The notes under the pieces are model-generated. The model saw only the letters and a program-made list of their open reading frames with translations, was not told the DNA's origin and searched no databases. A stretch of DNA of 64,000 nucleotides, taken from Chitinophaga polysaccharea. Its GTDB lineage: Bacteria; Bacteroidota; Bacteroidia; Chitinophagales; Chitinophagaceae. Numbering within the stretch: the stretch's first letter is position 1; the number at the start of each line of letters is the position of its first letter. Of the stretch, positions 7,317-16,935 are shown piece by piece. Location of the stretch: NCBI RefSeq assembly GCF_902150045.1, contig NZ_CABFVU010000004.1, positions 799,745 to 863,744 of the forward strand, read 5' to 3'. The position numbers were made by a program, and so were the translations under genes.

Positions 7317-8756
7317 TTACCCGCTTACCTTATGATAAATAATAGTATCGGATGCCAGTTGTTGTAAACGGTAACCGCCCGTATCCAGCTTCAGCTTTGG
7401 TAACGCCCGCTGCAGCTGCCCGAATGCGGCAGGTGTAACACCCGCCTGGTACACATATAACTGCTGCAACTTCTTATTTTGCCGTAAGGCTAATAGTCCT
7501 TCGGAATTTACCGCCGTTCCGGCGAGATTAAGATAGCGGAGCTCCCTGCAGTTGCCAAGTTCTTTTATGCCATTGCCTTTAATGGCAGTATTCCTCAGAT
7601 CCAGCCGTGTGAGCTTCTTCAGCTGGCCAAGTGCGGCAAAAGCGTTGTCGGTGATAGCGGTGCCGGAAAGATCCACCCAGATCAGTTGTTCCTTCAGGGC
7701 CGTTAGCAACTCCATATCGTGGTCGCTGAAACCTGCGGCATTAATGGCATCTACGGTGAGGTAATTACTTCCTGTGCCTACCGGCATTACCTTTACGCCT
7801 TTTGCTTCCAGGGCCGCCATTTTCTGGGCGCTGGGAGCGCTGGTACTTTCCTCAGGTACAAATTCCTGTTTGTCCAGCGGGGTAGCCGGTTGCATCCCTT
7901 CCAGCACGGCAAGGATACGCGGCGTTTTTCCCAGCTCTTTCACGGTTTTGCCGGCAGGGGCGCCTTCGGCAATCCACCAGTGCAGCAGTTCCAGTTCCTG
8001 CGGCGTCACGGAAGGCTTGCCTTTTGGGGGCATACGGTGCTCGTCTTCTTCAGGTAATAATAACCGCTTGAATAACTCACTTTCCTCCGGCAAACTATCC
8101 TTCAGCACAGGGCCATGCTCCCCGCCCTTACGGATAAGGGCAATGGACTCCAGCCGGAGGCCGCCTTTCAGTTTTTGTTCGTTATGGCAGCCATAGCAGC
8201 GGTTGGCCAGTACAGGCTGCACCAGGTCTTCATACAAGCGGGCATCACCAATATTCGTATAGGCTGCTGCGTTAGCTATTGCTTTATTCATGCCTGTCAT
8301 CCGCTGTAAAGGCGCAGGCATGGCCTGGGTGAGGTAGTCATCGCCGTGGGTAAGACTACCACCATAATGCCCTGCAGCGCTTAGGAGCAATATCATGAGC
8401 AGGGCGGCGGGCAGTTGCAGGCGGGGAAAGCGGTGTTTGTATTTTTCCAGCAGGTACAGGCCGGTGCTGATAACGGCCACGCCTATACCGAGATATTTAT
8501 GCGTTTGCAGCAGCTTTTCTTCATAGCTTCCATCCAGTGAAAGGAGGTAGCCGGTGATACAGCTGAGTATGGCAGACAGTGCTGCCGCCAGCAATACTGC
8601 GGGCAGGGCGCTTTGTACATGCCGCCATTTTTCCCTGCGTGCCAGCAGGGTGAGTATAAATGCAATAATTAAAATGCCGATAGGCAGGTGTACCAGTAAA
8701 GGATGCGAACGTCCGATAAACATACTCCAGCTGCCGCTACTGATCAATAATCTCAT
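7317..8756 (-). CDS. Membrane-anchored cytochrome c with DUF2231-like N-terminus and leucine-rich repeats
   Basis: The 479-aa protein begins with four hydrophobic segments of the DUF2231 type (residues 12-135, HPLLVHLPIG opening). It has a planctomycete-type cytochrome c segment with CYGCH at 187-191 and a distal Met in RMPPKGKPS. It ends in leucine-rich repeats (about 345-460, LTRLDLRNTAIKGNG, LRYLNLAGTAVNSEG). The heme domain should face the periplasm and pass electrons from sugar oxidation to the respiratory chain. It is the last gene of the minus-strand operon and overlaps the upstream isomerase gene by four bases (coupled stop/start). The substrate is unknown. Confidence 0.75.
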   Translation of the reverse strand: MRLLISSGSWSMFIGRSHPLLVHLPIGILIIAFILTLLARREKWRHVQSALPAVLLAAALSAILSCITGYLLSLDGSYEEKLLQTHKYLGIGVAVISTGLYLLEKYKHRFPRLQLPAALLMILLLSAAGHYGGSLTHGDDYLTQAMPAPLQRMTGMNKAIANAAAYTNIGDARLYEDLVQPVLANRCYGCHNEQKLKGGLRLESIALIRKGGEHGPVLKDSLPEESELFKRLLLPEEDEHRMPPKGKPSVTPQELELLHWWIAEGAPAGKTVKELGKTPRILAVLEGMQPATPLDKQEFVPEESTSAPSAQKMAALEAKGVKVMPVGTGSNYLTVDAINAAGFSDHDMELLTALKEQLIWVDLSGTAITDNAFAALGQLKKLTRLDLRNTAIKGNGIKELGNCRELRYLNLAGTAVNSEGLLALRQNKKLQQLYVYQAGVTPAAFGQLQRALPKLKLDTGGYRLQQLASDTIIYHKVSG

Positions 8757-9685
8757 GGTTTACTGTAACGTTGTTTTAGCTGGTTCATCATAAATACGTT
8801 GATATCCCATTGGTCGGCTACCGGTTGCCGGGTGTACGGCAGCGTAGGCAGGTAATCGGCCGGGCCAAATTCAGTGAGGAAAGTGAGTGGTTTTCCGGCA
8901 GCCTGATGGCGCTGTACTACCTGATCCCACCAACCAAAGTGCGCTTTCACGGCATTGGCCCATTCGGGCGCGCGGGGATCATTCACCTGCGGTCCTTCCG
9001 GGTGCCCGATGCGGGCGTGTATATGCCCGGCCCGGCCCAGGGCTTTGGCAACCGTGGCCTGCTGGTCCTGCAGCAGCGATTCATGTACATTGCACCAGTG
9101 CGAAATATCAAGGGTAAGGCGCAGGTCTGGTTTTGCGTCGATGAACTTACCGGCAATATGCGCGGCAAACAGCATGCGTGAACGGTGTGTTTCGTGGTAC
9201 ACCGGTATGCCCGACTGTTTGGAGACCCGGTAAGTCATATCTATTAAAGCGCTGTTCTGCTCAAAAGAGAAATAGTCTCTCCCGGAATGGCAGTTAATAT
9301 ACAACGGTTTGATCTTATTATGACCGGTAGCTGCTTTCAGCATGGTTTCAAACTGCTGCGCATGTTTCGTATAGTCGCTGTCGTAGCCCGCGCACAAATA
9401 TCCCACTTCAAGCCCGTGTTGTTCCAGCGCGGCAAACAGTTCCTGTTGCGCGGCGGTTTCATTGGGCCACCATATTTCGATGCCGTCGTACCCGGCTTTT
9501 TTTGCCTGTGCGCAGAAATCGTTGATGCTGCCGGTATAACCCCAGTTGGTGGCCAGTACAATAAGGCGGTATCCTTCTTTTGCGGTTACAGGCGTAGCGG
9601 CGGCAAATGCCGGCAGTGCAGGGATACATAATGCGGAACCAAGTATGGCTGATCGTTTGATAAAGTTTCTCCTGTTACTGTTCAT
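8753..9685 (-). CDS. Sugar phosphate isomerase/epimerase-family TIM-barrel protein, exported
   Basis: The 310-aa protein carries a twin-arginine-like export signal (NSNRRNFIKRSAILGSALCIPALPAFA). The AP-endonuclease-2/xylose-isomerase-like TIM barrel has GYDGIEIWWP, LTLDISHWC, HIHARIGHPEGPQ and LTEFGP. These supply the usual metal ligands Glu, Asp-x-x-His, His and a C-terminal Glu. Such periplasmic epimerase-like proteins accompany 3-keto-sugar genes in Bacteroidota. It is third in the operon, 6 bases after the DUF1501 gene, and overlaps the next gene by 4 bases. Confidence 0.8.
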   Translation of the reverse strand: MNSNRRNFIKRSAILGSALCIPALPAFAAATPVTAKEGYRLIVLATNWGYTGSINDFCAQAKKAGYDGIEIWWPNETAAQQELFAALEQHGLEVGYLCAGYDSDYTKHAQQFETMLKAATGHNKIKPLYINCHSGRDYFSFEQNSALIDMTYRVSKQSGIPVYHETHRSRMLFAAHIAGKFIDAKPDLRLTLDISHWCNVHESLLQDQQATVAKALGRAGHIHARIGHPEGPQVNDPRAPEWANAVKAHFGWWDQVVQRHQAAGKPLTFLTEFGPADYLPTLPYTRQPVADQWDINVFMMNQLKQRYSKP

Positions 9686-9691
9686 GTAGGT

Positions 9692-11179
9692 TTAGCTTAG
9701 TATGGGTGTAATTACTTTTCCGCCGGTATCTGTGAGCCGGAACGGGCGGCCCTGGAACTGGTAGGTGAGCTTTTCGTGGTCAAAGCCCATCTGTTGCAAT
9801 ATGGTGGCATGAATATCATTGATGGCTACTTTACCTTTTACGGCGGCATAGCCTATTTCGTCGGTTTCACCGTAGGAAAATCCTTTTTTGATACCGGCGC
9901 CTGCCATCCACATGGTGAAGGCTTCCACGTGGTGGTCGCGGCCCAGGAAAGGCATGTCTTTCCCATCCCTGTTTTCCTGCATAGGGGTTCTGCCAAATTC
10001 GCCGCCCCAGATCACCAGGGTTTCATCGAGCAGACCGCGTTGTTTCAGGTCTTTCAGCAAAGCGGTAACAGGGCGGTCAATTTCCCGGCATTTGTTCCTG
10101 AAGCCGTAGTCGATCGCCAGGTTTTCGTCGGTGCCGTGGCTATCCCATCCCCAGTCGTACAGCTGTACAAAGCGTACGCCTTTTTCCACCAGTTTGCGTG
10201 CCAGCAGGCAGTTATTGGCAAAGGATTCCCTACCTGGCTGCGTGCCGTACATTTCGTGGATATAATCAGGTTCGTTGCTGATATTCATCACCTCCGGCAC
10301 AGAGATCTGCATTTTGTAAGCCAGTTCGTACTGGGAGATACGTGATAATGTTTCCGGGTCGCCGAAGGTGGCGTATTCCTGTTTGTTGATCTCGTTGATG
10401 GCGTTGATAGATTCTTTGCGGAGATCGCGGCTCATACCATCAGGATCGGTGAGATAAAGCACCGGCTCTCCTTTGGTCCGGCATTGTACACCCTGGTATA
10501 CGGAGGGGAGGAAGCCGCTGCCCCATACGCTTTTACCTGCATCGGGTGTTTTCCCGCCGGAGGTAAGCACTACGAAGCCTGGCAGGTTATCATTTTCAGA
10601 GCCGAGGCCGTAGGTAACCCAGGAGCCGATGCTGGGGCGTCCCAGCCTTGCGCTGCCGGTTTGCATGAGCAGCTGTGCGGGGCCGTGGTTGAACTGGTCT
10701 GTTTGTACTGCTTTCAGGAAGCTCACATCATCTGCCATAGTAGCGAAGTGCGGCAGGTGATCGGATATCCATGCGCGGGATTCGCCATGTTGTGCGAAAA
10801 CAGCCTGTGGGCCCAGCATTTTTGGAACGCCGCGGATGAAGGCAAACTTTTTCCCTTCCAGCAGGGATGGAGGGCATAGCTGGTTATGTAATTTCTGTAG
10901 GGCCGGTTTATAGTCGAACAGTTCCAGCTGTGAAGGGGCGCCTGCCATGTGCAGGTAGATCACGCTTTTAGCTCTTGCGGGAAACTGTGGCACCCGTGGC
11001 GCCATGGGGTTTCCGGCCAGGTCTACCAGGGTTTTGCCGCTGCTGCCGCAGCTGGCGAGAAAAGAGCTGAACGCGGCAGCTCCAAGGCCTTTCACACAAT
11101 CCATCAGAAAGTGGCGGCGGGTGAAATACCGCAGCGTTTGATCATTTGCTTCCTTTATCAGTCGTGCATGCTTAGTCAT
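9692..11179 (-). CDS. DUF1501 domain protein (sulfatase-like fold), exported
   Basis: The 495-aa protein has an N-terminal export signal (TRRHFLMDCVKGLGAAAFSSFLASC). It has the DUF1501 hallmarks KSVIYLHMAGAPSQLELFDYKP, RGWISDHLP-like, FVQLYDWGWDSHG and LVIWGGEFGRTPM, followed by GRDHHVEAFTMWMAGAGI. DUF1501 resembles alkaline-phosphatase/sulfatase folds, but no activity is established. It almost always pairs with DUF1549/DUF1553 cytochrome proteins, as here: the 908-aa gene ends 6 bases upstream. The pair is famous in Planctomycetes and also present in Bacteroidota. Confidence 0.9.
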   Translation of the reverse strand: MTKHARLIKEANDQTLRYFTRRHFLMDCVKGLGAAAFSSFLASCGSSGKTLVDLAGNPMAPRVPQFPARAKSVIYLHMAGAPSQLELFDYKPALQKLHNQLCPPSLLEGKKFAFIRGVPKMLGPQAVFAQHGESRAWISDHLPHFATMADDVSFLKAVQTDQFNHGPAQLLMQTGSARLGRPSIGSWVTYGLGSENDNLPGFVVLTSGGKTPDAGKSVWGSGFLPSVYQGVQCRTKGEPVLYLTDPDGMSRDLRKESINAINEINKQEYATFGDPETLSRISQYELAYKMQISVPEVMNISNEPDYIHEMYGTQPGRESFANNCLLARKLVEKGVRFVQLYDWGWDSHGTDENLAIDYGFRNKCREIDRPVTALLKDLKQRGLLDETLVIWGGEFGRTPMQENRDGKDMPFLGRDHHVEAFTMWMAGAGIKKGFSYGETDEIGYAAVKGKVAINDIHATILQQMGFDHEKLTYQFQGRPFRLTDTGGKVITPILS

Positions 11180-11185
11180 ACCGCA

Positions 11186-13912
11186 TTAGGATTTAGTCAG
11201 GAATTCATCCAGGTTCATAATAGCGTTGGCTACCACGGTGAGTGCCGCCAGTTCCGCTTTTTGTGGTGTGTTTTCTTTATGCTGCAACAGTTTATCCGCT
11301 TCGGCAGGTTTTTGTTTATATTCTGCCAGCGCCTGTGTATACAGTTTTTGTAGCACTTTCAGCTTATTATCGGGCAGTGGTTTATACATCGCCGTCTGAT
11401 AACCCCAACGGATACACGCCGCTGCATCGTTGCCGCCGTTTTTCAGCATATGCTTTGCCAGCGAGGCGGCCGTTTCCACGTATACCGGATCGTTGAGCGT
11501 AACCAGTGCCTGGAGTGGCGTGTTGGTGCGGATACGCCGCTGCAGGCATACCTCGCGGCTGCTGCCGTCGAACGAAAGCATAGATGGATATGGGCTGGTA
11601 CGTTTCTGGTAAACATATACCGCACGGCGGTACTGGTTGCCGTCGTCGGCGGTTTTCCAGGTAGCGCCGCTCCACACGGTTTGCCAGATATTATCGGGCT
11701 GGTAGGGCATAATACTGGGGCCGTGCAGCTGGCGGTTCAGCAGGCCGCTCACGGTGAGGGCCTGGTCTCTTACTTCTTCTGCTGTAAGCCTGAAATGCGG
11801 GCCCCTGGCCAGCAGGCGGTTAGCGGGATCTTTTTCCTGCAGTTTGGGGGTGCTGGAAGAAGTTTGTTTATAGGCGGCGGACAATACAATTTCGCGTAGT
11901 AGTGGTTTTACATGCCACCTGTATTTATGCATAAACTGGTAAGCGAGATAATCGAGCAGTTCAGGATGCGATGGTGTGAAGCCCTGTGTACCGAAATCTT
12001 CCAGAGTTTCCACGATACCGGTGCCAAACACCTGTTCCCATAAACGGTTCACCATTACGCGGGCAGTGAGCGGGTTTTTGGTATCGGTGAGCCACATGGC
12101 CAAACCGAGGCGGTTGCGCGGCGCTTTCGCCGGGAAGGGGTTCAGTGAATGCGGTACATCCGGTGTTACTGCTTTGCCTTTTACCATCCAGTTGCCCCGT
12201 TCAAAAATGTTGGTGGTGCGGGCCATTACCGGCGGGTTTTCAATCATTACCGGTACATCATCAGGATTTTGATTGATGAGAGATAACCAGGTGTTGTTGA
12301 TCTTATCATAGCCGGGTTTTCCTTTACCGGGAATATCGCCCAGGTACGCAAACCACTCCACGCTGCATACTGCATCTGCAGGGCTGAGAGAAGGGTTGCG
12401 GAAAATAAGATATACATCATGTGTGCCGGTAACGGGTGGCAACGGCATGCTGATGGCGAGGCGGCCGTTGGTGGGCGCCAGGTTATGTTTGATGATAGTG
12501 CGGCCGTTCAGGCTATCGAGCCGGAACTCTACGGAACCGCCTTTACTGCCGGTCCAGTAGTTCATGAGCAGCTGTGTTTTACCTTCCATGTTCTGTTGGG
12601 GGAGGCGGCAGCTGCCGTTATTCCTGATGCCCATATATTTTGTATCCAGCAGGGCGCCGTTGATATAATTATCCGCCACGTGCGCATGTACTTTTGGTTC
12701 CAGTACTTTCAGGAATTCCTGTACCTCTTTTGCCTGTTGGGTGTTACCGTTTTGCGCTACCCAATCGCTTACCTGCCTCACTTCGGCAGTACTAACGCTG
12801 TCGTACAAACGAAGTTTGGGATGTTCCATATGGGTATCTTCATCGCGGGTATTATTAAGGAAGGCCATCAGCTTATAATAATCCTCAAAGCGGAAGGGAT
12901 CGTAAGGATGGCTGTGGCATTGCACACAGGCGATGGTAACGCCCTGGAACACATCCATAGTGGTGCTTACGCGGTCCATTACGGCAGCGGTGCGGAACTC
13001 TTCGTCCTGTGTACCGCCTTCGTCGTTGGTCATGGTATTGCGGTTAAACGCCGTGGCAATAAGCTGGTCGCGGGTAGGATCAGGCAGCAGATCTCCTGCG
13101 AGTTGTTCAATGGTAAAGGTATCGTACGGCATATCGTTATTAAATGCGTCGATCACCCAATCCCGGTAGCGCCATATCCGCCGGCTGTCGTCCCTTTCGT
13201 ATCCTTTGGTATCGGAATAGCGGGCCAGGTCCAGCCACATGGCGGCCCAGCGTTCGCCGTAGTGGGGCGATTGCAGGAGGCTGTCCACTATTTTTTCATA
13301 TGCTTTGGGATCGTTGCTGGCGGCAAACTGCCTGGCCATTTCAGGAGTGGGTGGCAGGCCGGTAAGGTCCAGGCTTACGCGGCGTAGCAGGGTCATTTTA
13401 TCTGCTTCCGGGGAAGGTTTCAGTCCTTCTTCTTTTAATTTTGCCTGAATGAAGTGGTCTATTTCATTCCCGTTGGGAACATCGATATCAGGTACCGGGA
13501 TATTTTTGGGAGATACATACGCCCAGTGCTCTCCCCATTCTGCGCCCTGTTTCACCCAGCGGGTGAGTATATCTATTTCTGCGTGGGTAAGCGGCTCGCC
13601 TTTCTGCGGCATCCGTTCTTTAGGATCTTTGCAGGTAAGGCGGCGTATGAATTCGCTTTTTTCCGGGTGACCGGGAATAATGGCGGGCTTGCCGGACTTG
13701 GTTACGCCCAGGGCTTCTTCCCTGAACAGTACACTGAATCCGCCGCTTTGCTTCACCCCACCATGGCAGCTGATACAATGCTTGTTTAGCACTGGTTTTA
13801 CCTCGGTGCTGAAGTCTACTTTCCTGTCAGAACTGCAGGCGGCAAAGAGCAAACCTGCTCCTGCTGCCAGGGTGAGGCTCACTGTAATCCTCAACGTGGA
13901 AAAATGGTCCAT
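11186..13912 (-). CDS. Cytochrome c / DUF1549 / DUF1553 lipoprotein
   Basis: The 908-aa protein starts with a lipoprotein signal (LLFAAC, Cys26), then a planctomycete-type heme segment with CISCH at 46-50. DUF1549 follows (about 140-350, NEIDHFIQAKL and RRVSLDLTGLPPTPE), then a carbohydrate-binding-like stretch. The C-terminal DUF1553 region (about 600-855) has PKAPRNRLGLAMWL-like and LTARVMVNRLWEQVFG motifs. It is likely periplasmic or surface lipoprotein redox machinery acting on sugars. It is first in the four-gene minus-strand operon, all genes being within 6 bases or overlapping. Start: ATG with GGA-poor leader at 13912. Confidence 0.9.
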   Translation of the reverse strand: MDHFSTLRITVSLTLAAGAGLLFAACSSDRKVDFSTEVKPVLNKHCISCHGGVKQSGGFSVLFREEALGVTKSGKPAIIPGHPEKSEFIRRLTCKDPKERMPQKGEPLTHAEIDILTRWVKQGAEWGEHWAYVSPKNIPVPDIDVPNGNEIDHFIQAKLKEEGLKPSPEADKMTLLRRVSLDLTGLPPTPEMARQFAASNDPKAYEKIVDSLLQSPHYGERWAAMWLDLARYSDTKGYERDDSRRIWRYRDWVIDAFNNDMPYDTFTIEQLAGDLLPDPTRDQLIATAFNRNTMTNDEGGTQDEEFRTAAVMDRVSTTMDVFQGVTIACVQCHSHPYDPFRFEDYYKLMAFLNNTRDEDTHMEHPKLRLYDSVSTAEVRQVSDWVAQNGNTQQAKEVQEFLKVLEPKVHAHVADNYINGALLDTKYMGIRNNGSCRLPQQNMEGKTQLLMNYWTGSKGGSVEFRLDSLNGRTIIKHNLAPTNGRLAISMPLPPVTGTHDVYLIFRNPSLSPADAVCSVEWFAYLGDIPGKGKPGYDKINNTWLSLINQNPDDVPVMIENPPVMARTTNIFERGNWMVKGKAVTPDVPHSLNPFPAKAPRNRLGLAMWLTDTKNPLTARVMVNRLWEQVFGTGIVETLEDFGTQGFTPSHPELLDYLAYQFMHKYRWHVKPLLREIVLSAAYKQTSSSTPKLQEKDPANRLLARGPHFRLTAEEVRDQALTVSGLLNRQLHGPSIMPYQPDNIWQTVWSGATWKTADDGNQYRRAVYVYQKRTSPYPSMLSFDGSSREVCLQRRIRTNTPLQALVTLNDPVYVETAASLAKHMLKNGGNDAAACIRWGYQTAMYKPLPDNKLKVLQKLYTQALAEYKQKPAEADKLLQHKENTPQKAELAALTVVANAIMNLDEFLTKS

Positions 13913-13999
13913 TGTTTTTTCATTGACGTCCGTAAAAATAAGCCGGCGGCATGAAACGGGGGCTAGATGATATGCTGATTATGATGGATTATCTTACGG

Positions 14000-14881
14000 T
14001 TACGATATCTTTTCCCTGTATTGATTGGGTGATACACCCATCACCCTGCTAAACATCCGGGAGAAGTAATAAGGATCCTCCATACCAAGTTGGGCGGCTA
14101 TTTCCTTGATACGCAGTTGTGTGAAGAGCAGGTACTGGCAAGCCTTCTGAACTTTCAGCTGGTTAAAGTATTCGATGGGAGAGAACCCGGTATTATTTTT
14201 AAAAAGGTAAGAGAAATGTGACTGGGAGAGATTTACCGCCTGTGCCATCTGCTGCAGGGTAAGCATCTGGTCGAGGTGGTTATTCATATAATCGATGCAC
14301 TGATCGATGGCATCATTCTGGCGGAAAGCTTTCCCCTGCTGGGTAAGGTCGGGGTAAACACAGGAGGAGAGGAACGACCAGAAGTTCATATTGGACCATA
14401 CCAGGTTTTCTTCCCTGTAGCCTCTTTGCAGCTGCTCGTAGATGCGCTCGAACTGGTGCAGCCTGTCGGGCGAGTGGGGGAGGTATACCTTATTCCCTTT
14501 CCATTCCCTGATAGCTGTTTGAACAATGCCATCTGCACTGGTTCCCAGGAAATGGGCCCAGTAGATGGTCCATGGATCATTTTCATCTGCGCTGTATTCA
14601 TGCGCGCATTTCCTCGGCAGCAGGAAGCAGTCGCCCGCCTGGATAGTATGCACTTCTTTTTTCAGTGTGATGCTGCCCTTACCCTCCAGGCAATAGATCA
14701 GAATATGCTGTTCTGCGCCCTGCGCCCTTTTCCTGTGATGGAACAATGCTTTGGGATAATACCCTATATCCGTGATATACAGCGGCGTAAGCGCCGGTTC
14801 CCGGGCGCATTTCCTGTTGAGGATATTACGTGGAATAACGATCATCCGCTGGCCCTGAAAGCCTTCTTTCTTCCTGATCAT
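14000..14881 (-). CDS. AraC-family transcriptional regulator
   Basis: The 293-aa protein has an N-terminal cupin sensor (about 40-120, HILIYCLEGKGSITL, AGDCFLLPRKCAHEY), typical of AraC proteins that bind sugars. The C-terminal pair of HTH motifs is about 195-290: LTLQQMAQAVNLSQSHFSYLFK, then RIKEIAAQLGMEDPYYFSRMF and GVSPNQYR. It lies 87 bases upstream of, and on the same strand as, the DUF1553 operon, so it is the likely activator of that operon. The first methionine (14881) begins MIRKKEGFQ; MIVIP at residue 13 is a possible later start. Confidence 0.9.
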   Translation of the reverse strand: MIRKKEGFQGQRMIVIPRNILNRKCAREPALTPLYITDIGYYPKALFHHRKRAQGAEQHILIYCLEGKGSITLKKEVHTIQAGDCFLLPRKCAHEYSADENDPWTIYWAHFLGTSADGIVQTAIREWKGNKVYLPHSPDRLHQFERIYEQLQRGYREENLVWSNMNFWSFLSSCVYPDLTQQGKAFRQNDAIDQCIDYMNNHLDQMLTLQQMAQAVNLSQSHFSYLFKNNTGFSPIEYFNQLKVQKACQYLLFTQLRIKEIAAQLGMEDPYYFSRMFSRVMGVSPNQYREKIS

Positions 14882-14934
14882 AGCGCAGCTGCTTTTCTTT
14901 CCAAAGTAAGAAAATCCATGTGAATTTCGTCGCG

Positions 14935-15519
14935 TTATTCTACTATCTCCACGCCCAATCCATCGAGCAACGCCAGGGCGTCGGGCAAACTGAATTTCGC
15001 TTTTCTTATTTTATTGCTTTGTACATCAATGGCATATCGCTGGGCGCCGGTGAAGTTGGCCTGGGTAAGATCTGTTTCCGAGAAGCGCGCTCCTGCCAGA
15101 TCGGTGCCGCGGAAGTCGGCCTGTGAGAGGTTACAGCCGGAGAAATCGGCTTCATCTGCCTGGCAATGGAGAAAAACTCCTTTTTTCAGGTTCTGACCGG
15201 AGAAGCTGCAGTAGCTGATACGGCTGTGGTGGAACTCTACTGTGAGCGGGCTACGGGCATTGTGCCAGGCAATGCCAATGGCTTTGGTATATTGCAATGT
15301 CACGCGGCTGAAAGCAGTTTGTTTGAATTGTATCAGCGAAAGATCGCATTCTTCGAAAGTACATTTCTCAAAAGTACATTCTATAATGATGCATTCCTTC
15401 AGGCTGCATTTATAGAAATGGCAGTCGTAGAACTCCCTGCCGGAGAGTGTTTTGCCTTCCCAGGTAATATTTTCAAATTTTTTGTGCTCGTGTGAAATTT
15501 CCTGATCGTAGTCGGCCAC
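14935..15519 (-). CDS. Pentapeptide repeat protein
   Basis: The product of about 194 aa is a right-handed quadrilateral beta-helix built from A(D/N)LXX-type repeats, e.g. CTFEKCTFEECDLS, ADFSGCNLSQADFRGTDLAGARFSETDLTQANFTGAQ. The central residues are Leu/Phe in each turn. Some members mimic DNA and protect gyrase, but most are unassigned. I chose the GTG at 15519 (VADYDQEISHEHKKFENI). The only ATG in frame (15672) would place the N-terminus inside dinB with an un-family-like sequence. It is divergent from dinB with about 110 bases between starts. Confidence 0.8.
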   Translation of the reverse strand: MADYDQEISHEHKKFENITWEGKTLSGREFYDCHFYKCSLKECIIIECTFEKCTFEECDLSLIQFKQTAFSRVTLQYTKAIGIAWHNARSPLTVEFHHSRISYCSFSGQNLKKGVFLHCQADEADFSGCNLSQADFRGTDLAGARFSETDLTQANFTGAQRYAIDVQSNKIRKAKFSLPDALALLDGLGVEIVE

Positions 15520-15630
15520 TGTTAGAAAGTTTAGTGTATGAAGGTAACGGTATGTGCTGTAAAAATATCTTTTTTGTGGGTTGGATCGCCAAATACTGAA
15601 TATCTTTACATGGGCTTCCGGCGTGTTGAA

Positions 15631-16749
15631 ATGGAGAACAGACCAAACAGTATACAACGAAAAATTATTCATATTGATATGGATGCGTTTTACGCATCTG
15701 TAGAACAGCGCGATAACCCGGTTTACCGCGGCAAGGCTATTGCTGTGGGCGGCTCGCCGGAGGGCCGGGGTGGGGTAGTAGCCACTGCCAGTTATGAAGC
15801 GCGTAAGTTTGGCGTGCGTTCCGCCATGCCTTCCAAAAGAGCCTTGCAGTTATGCCCGGAGCTTATTTTTATCAGGCCCCGTTTTGATGCGTACAAGGAA
15901 GCGTCCCGGCGTATCCGCGAAATATTTTCCCGTTATACGGATCTGATAGAGCCATTATCGCTTGATGAGGCCTACCTGGATGTAACCCAGGATAAGCTGA
16001 ATATTGGTTCCGCCATTGAAATTGCGGGGCAGATCAAGCAGGCCATCAGGAATGAGTTGCAGCTCACGGCTTCAGCAGGTGTATCTGTAAACAAGTTTGT
16101 GGCAAAAATTGCATCGGACCTCAATAAACCGGACGGGCTTACGTTTATCGGGCCATCGTCTATTGAGTCTTTTATGGAAACGCTGCCGGTAGAAAAATTC
16201 CATGGTGTGGGAAAGGTAACTGCCGATAAAATGAAAAGGATGGGGCTTTTTACAGGGGCTGATCTGAAGAAGTTATCGGAGCAGGATCTGAAAACCCATT
16301 TTGGCAAAGTAGGTAGTTTCTATTACCGGATTGTGAGGGGGATAGATGAGCGGGAAGTGCAGCCGCACAGGGAAACGAAATCGCTGGGTGCGGAAGATAC
16401 TTTCCCATATGATTTAACCGTGGTAGCTGATATGGAAGCGGAACTGGAAAAGATCGGGAAAACGGTATACGACCGGTTGCAGCGCTACCAGCTGAAAGGC
16501 CGTACTGTTACCCTGAAAATAAAGTATAGTGATTTTAAGCAGATCACCAGGAATCATTCCTTCCCGTTTCCTGTAGGCGATTATGATATTATTGTAGATA
16601 CGGCAAAGCAGTTGCTGGCAGCTACTTATCCGGAAGATAAGCGGATCCGCCTCTTAGGTATTACCCTGTCTAATTTTAATGATGCGCCGTTGAGCCAGGA
16701 GAAGTTACCTCCATCGGGGCAGTTGTCGTTATTCAATTTTGACGAATAG
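15631..16749 (+). CDS. dinB: DNA polymerase IV (Y-family, translesion)
   Basis: The 372-aa enzyme copies past DNA lesions without proofreading. The palm motifs are visible: IIHIDMDAFYASVEQ with the first metal Asp, and SLDEAYLDVT with the catalytic Asp-Glu. The ATASYEARKFGVRSAMPSKRA fingers segment, the GVSVNKFVAKIASDLNKPDG palm segment, the HhH thumb (FHGVGKVTADKMKRMG) and the little finger domain follow. It ends with QLSLFNFDE, a beta-clamp binding peptide (QLSLF). The ATG at 15631 (MENRPNSIQRKI) suits the family; a longer frame to 15538 adds non-conserved residues. I see no clear SOS box. Confidence 0.95.
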   Translation: MENRPNSIQRKIIHIDMDAFYASVEQRDNPVYRGKAIAVGGSPEGRGGVVATASYEARKFGVRSAMPSKRALQLCPELIFIRPRFDAYKEASRRIREIFSRYTDLIEPLSLDEAYLDVTQDKLNIGSAIEIAGQIKQAIRNELQLTASAGVSVNKFVAKIASDLNKPDGLTFIGPSSIESFMETLPVEKFHGVGKVTADKMKRMGLFTGADLKKLSEQDLKTHFGKVGSFYYRIVRGIDEREVQPHRETKSLGAEDTFPYDLTVVADMEAELEKIGKTVYDRLQRYQLKGRTVTLKIKYSDFKQITRNHSFPFPVGDYDIIVDTAKQLLAATYPEDKRIRLLGITLSNFNDAPLSQEKLPPSGQLSLFNFDE

Positions 16750-16935
16750 CGATACTTTTTTGCCGTACTGGCAAAACATTCCTGTTACGCAGTATAAACT
16801 GCAGCAGCTCCGGTAAGATCCTTACTGATAAACACGTGGAGTAGTGTAGTATATACTGAAGGAGATGTGACAGGTTTTCCGGTGATGTTGTTATTTTAAG
16901 CGGGAAAAGATAAGTTGCCGCAGGAATAACAATGC

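Noticed and set aside
12419..13387. A 322-residue plus-strand gene
   Set aside because: It is antisense to the DUF1549/DUF1553 gene, has low-quality hydrophobic and glycine-rich translation, and no start context.
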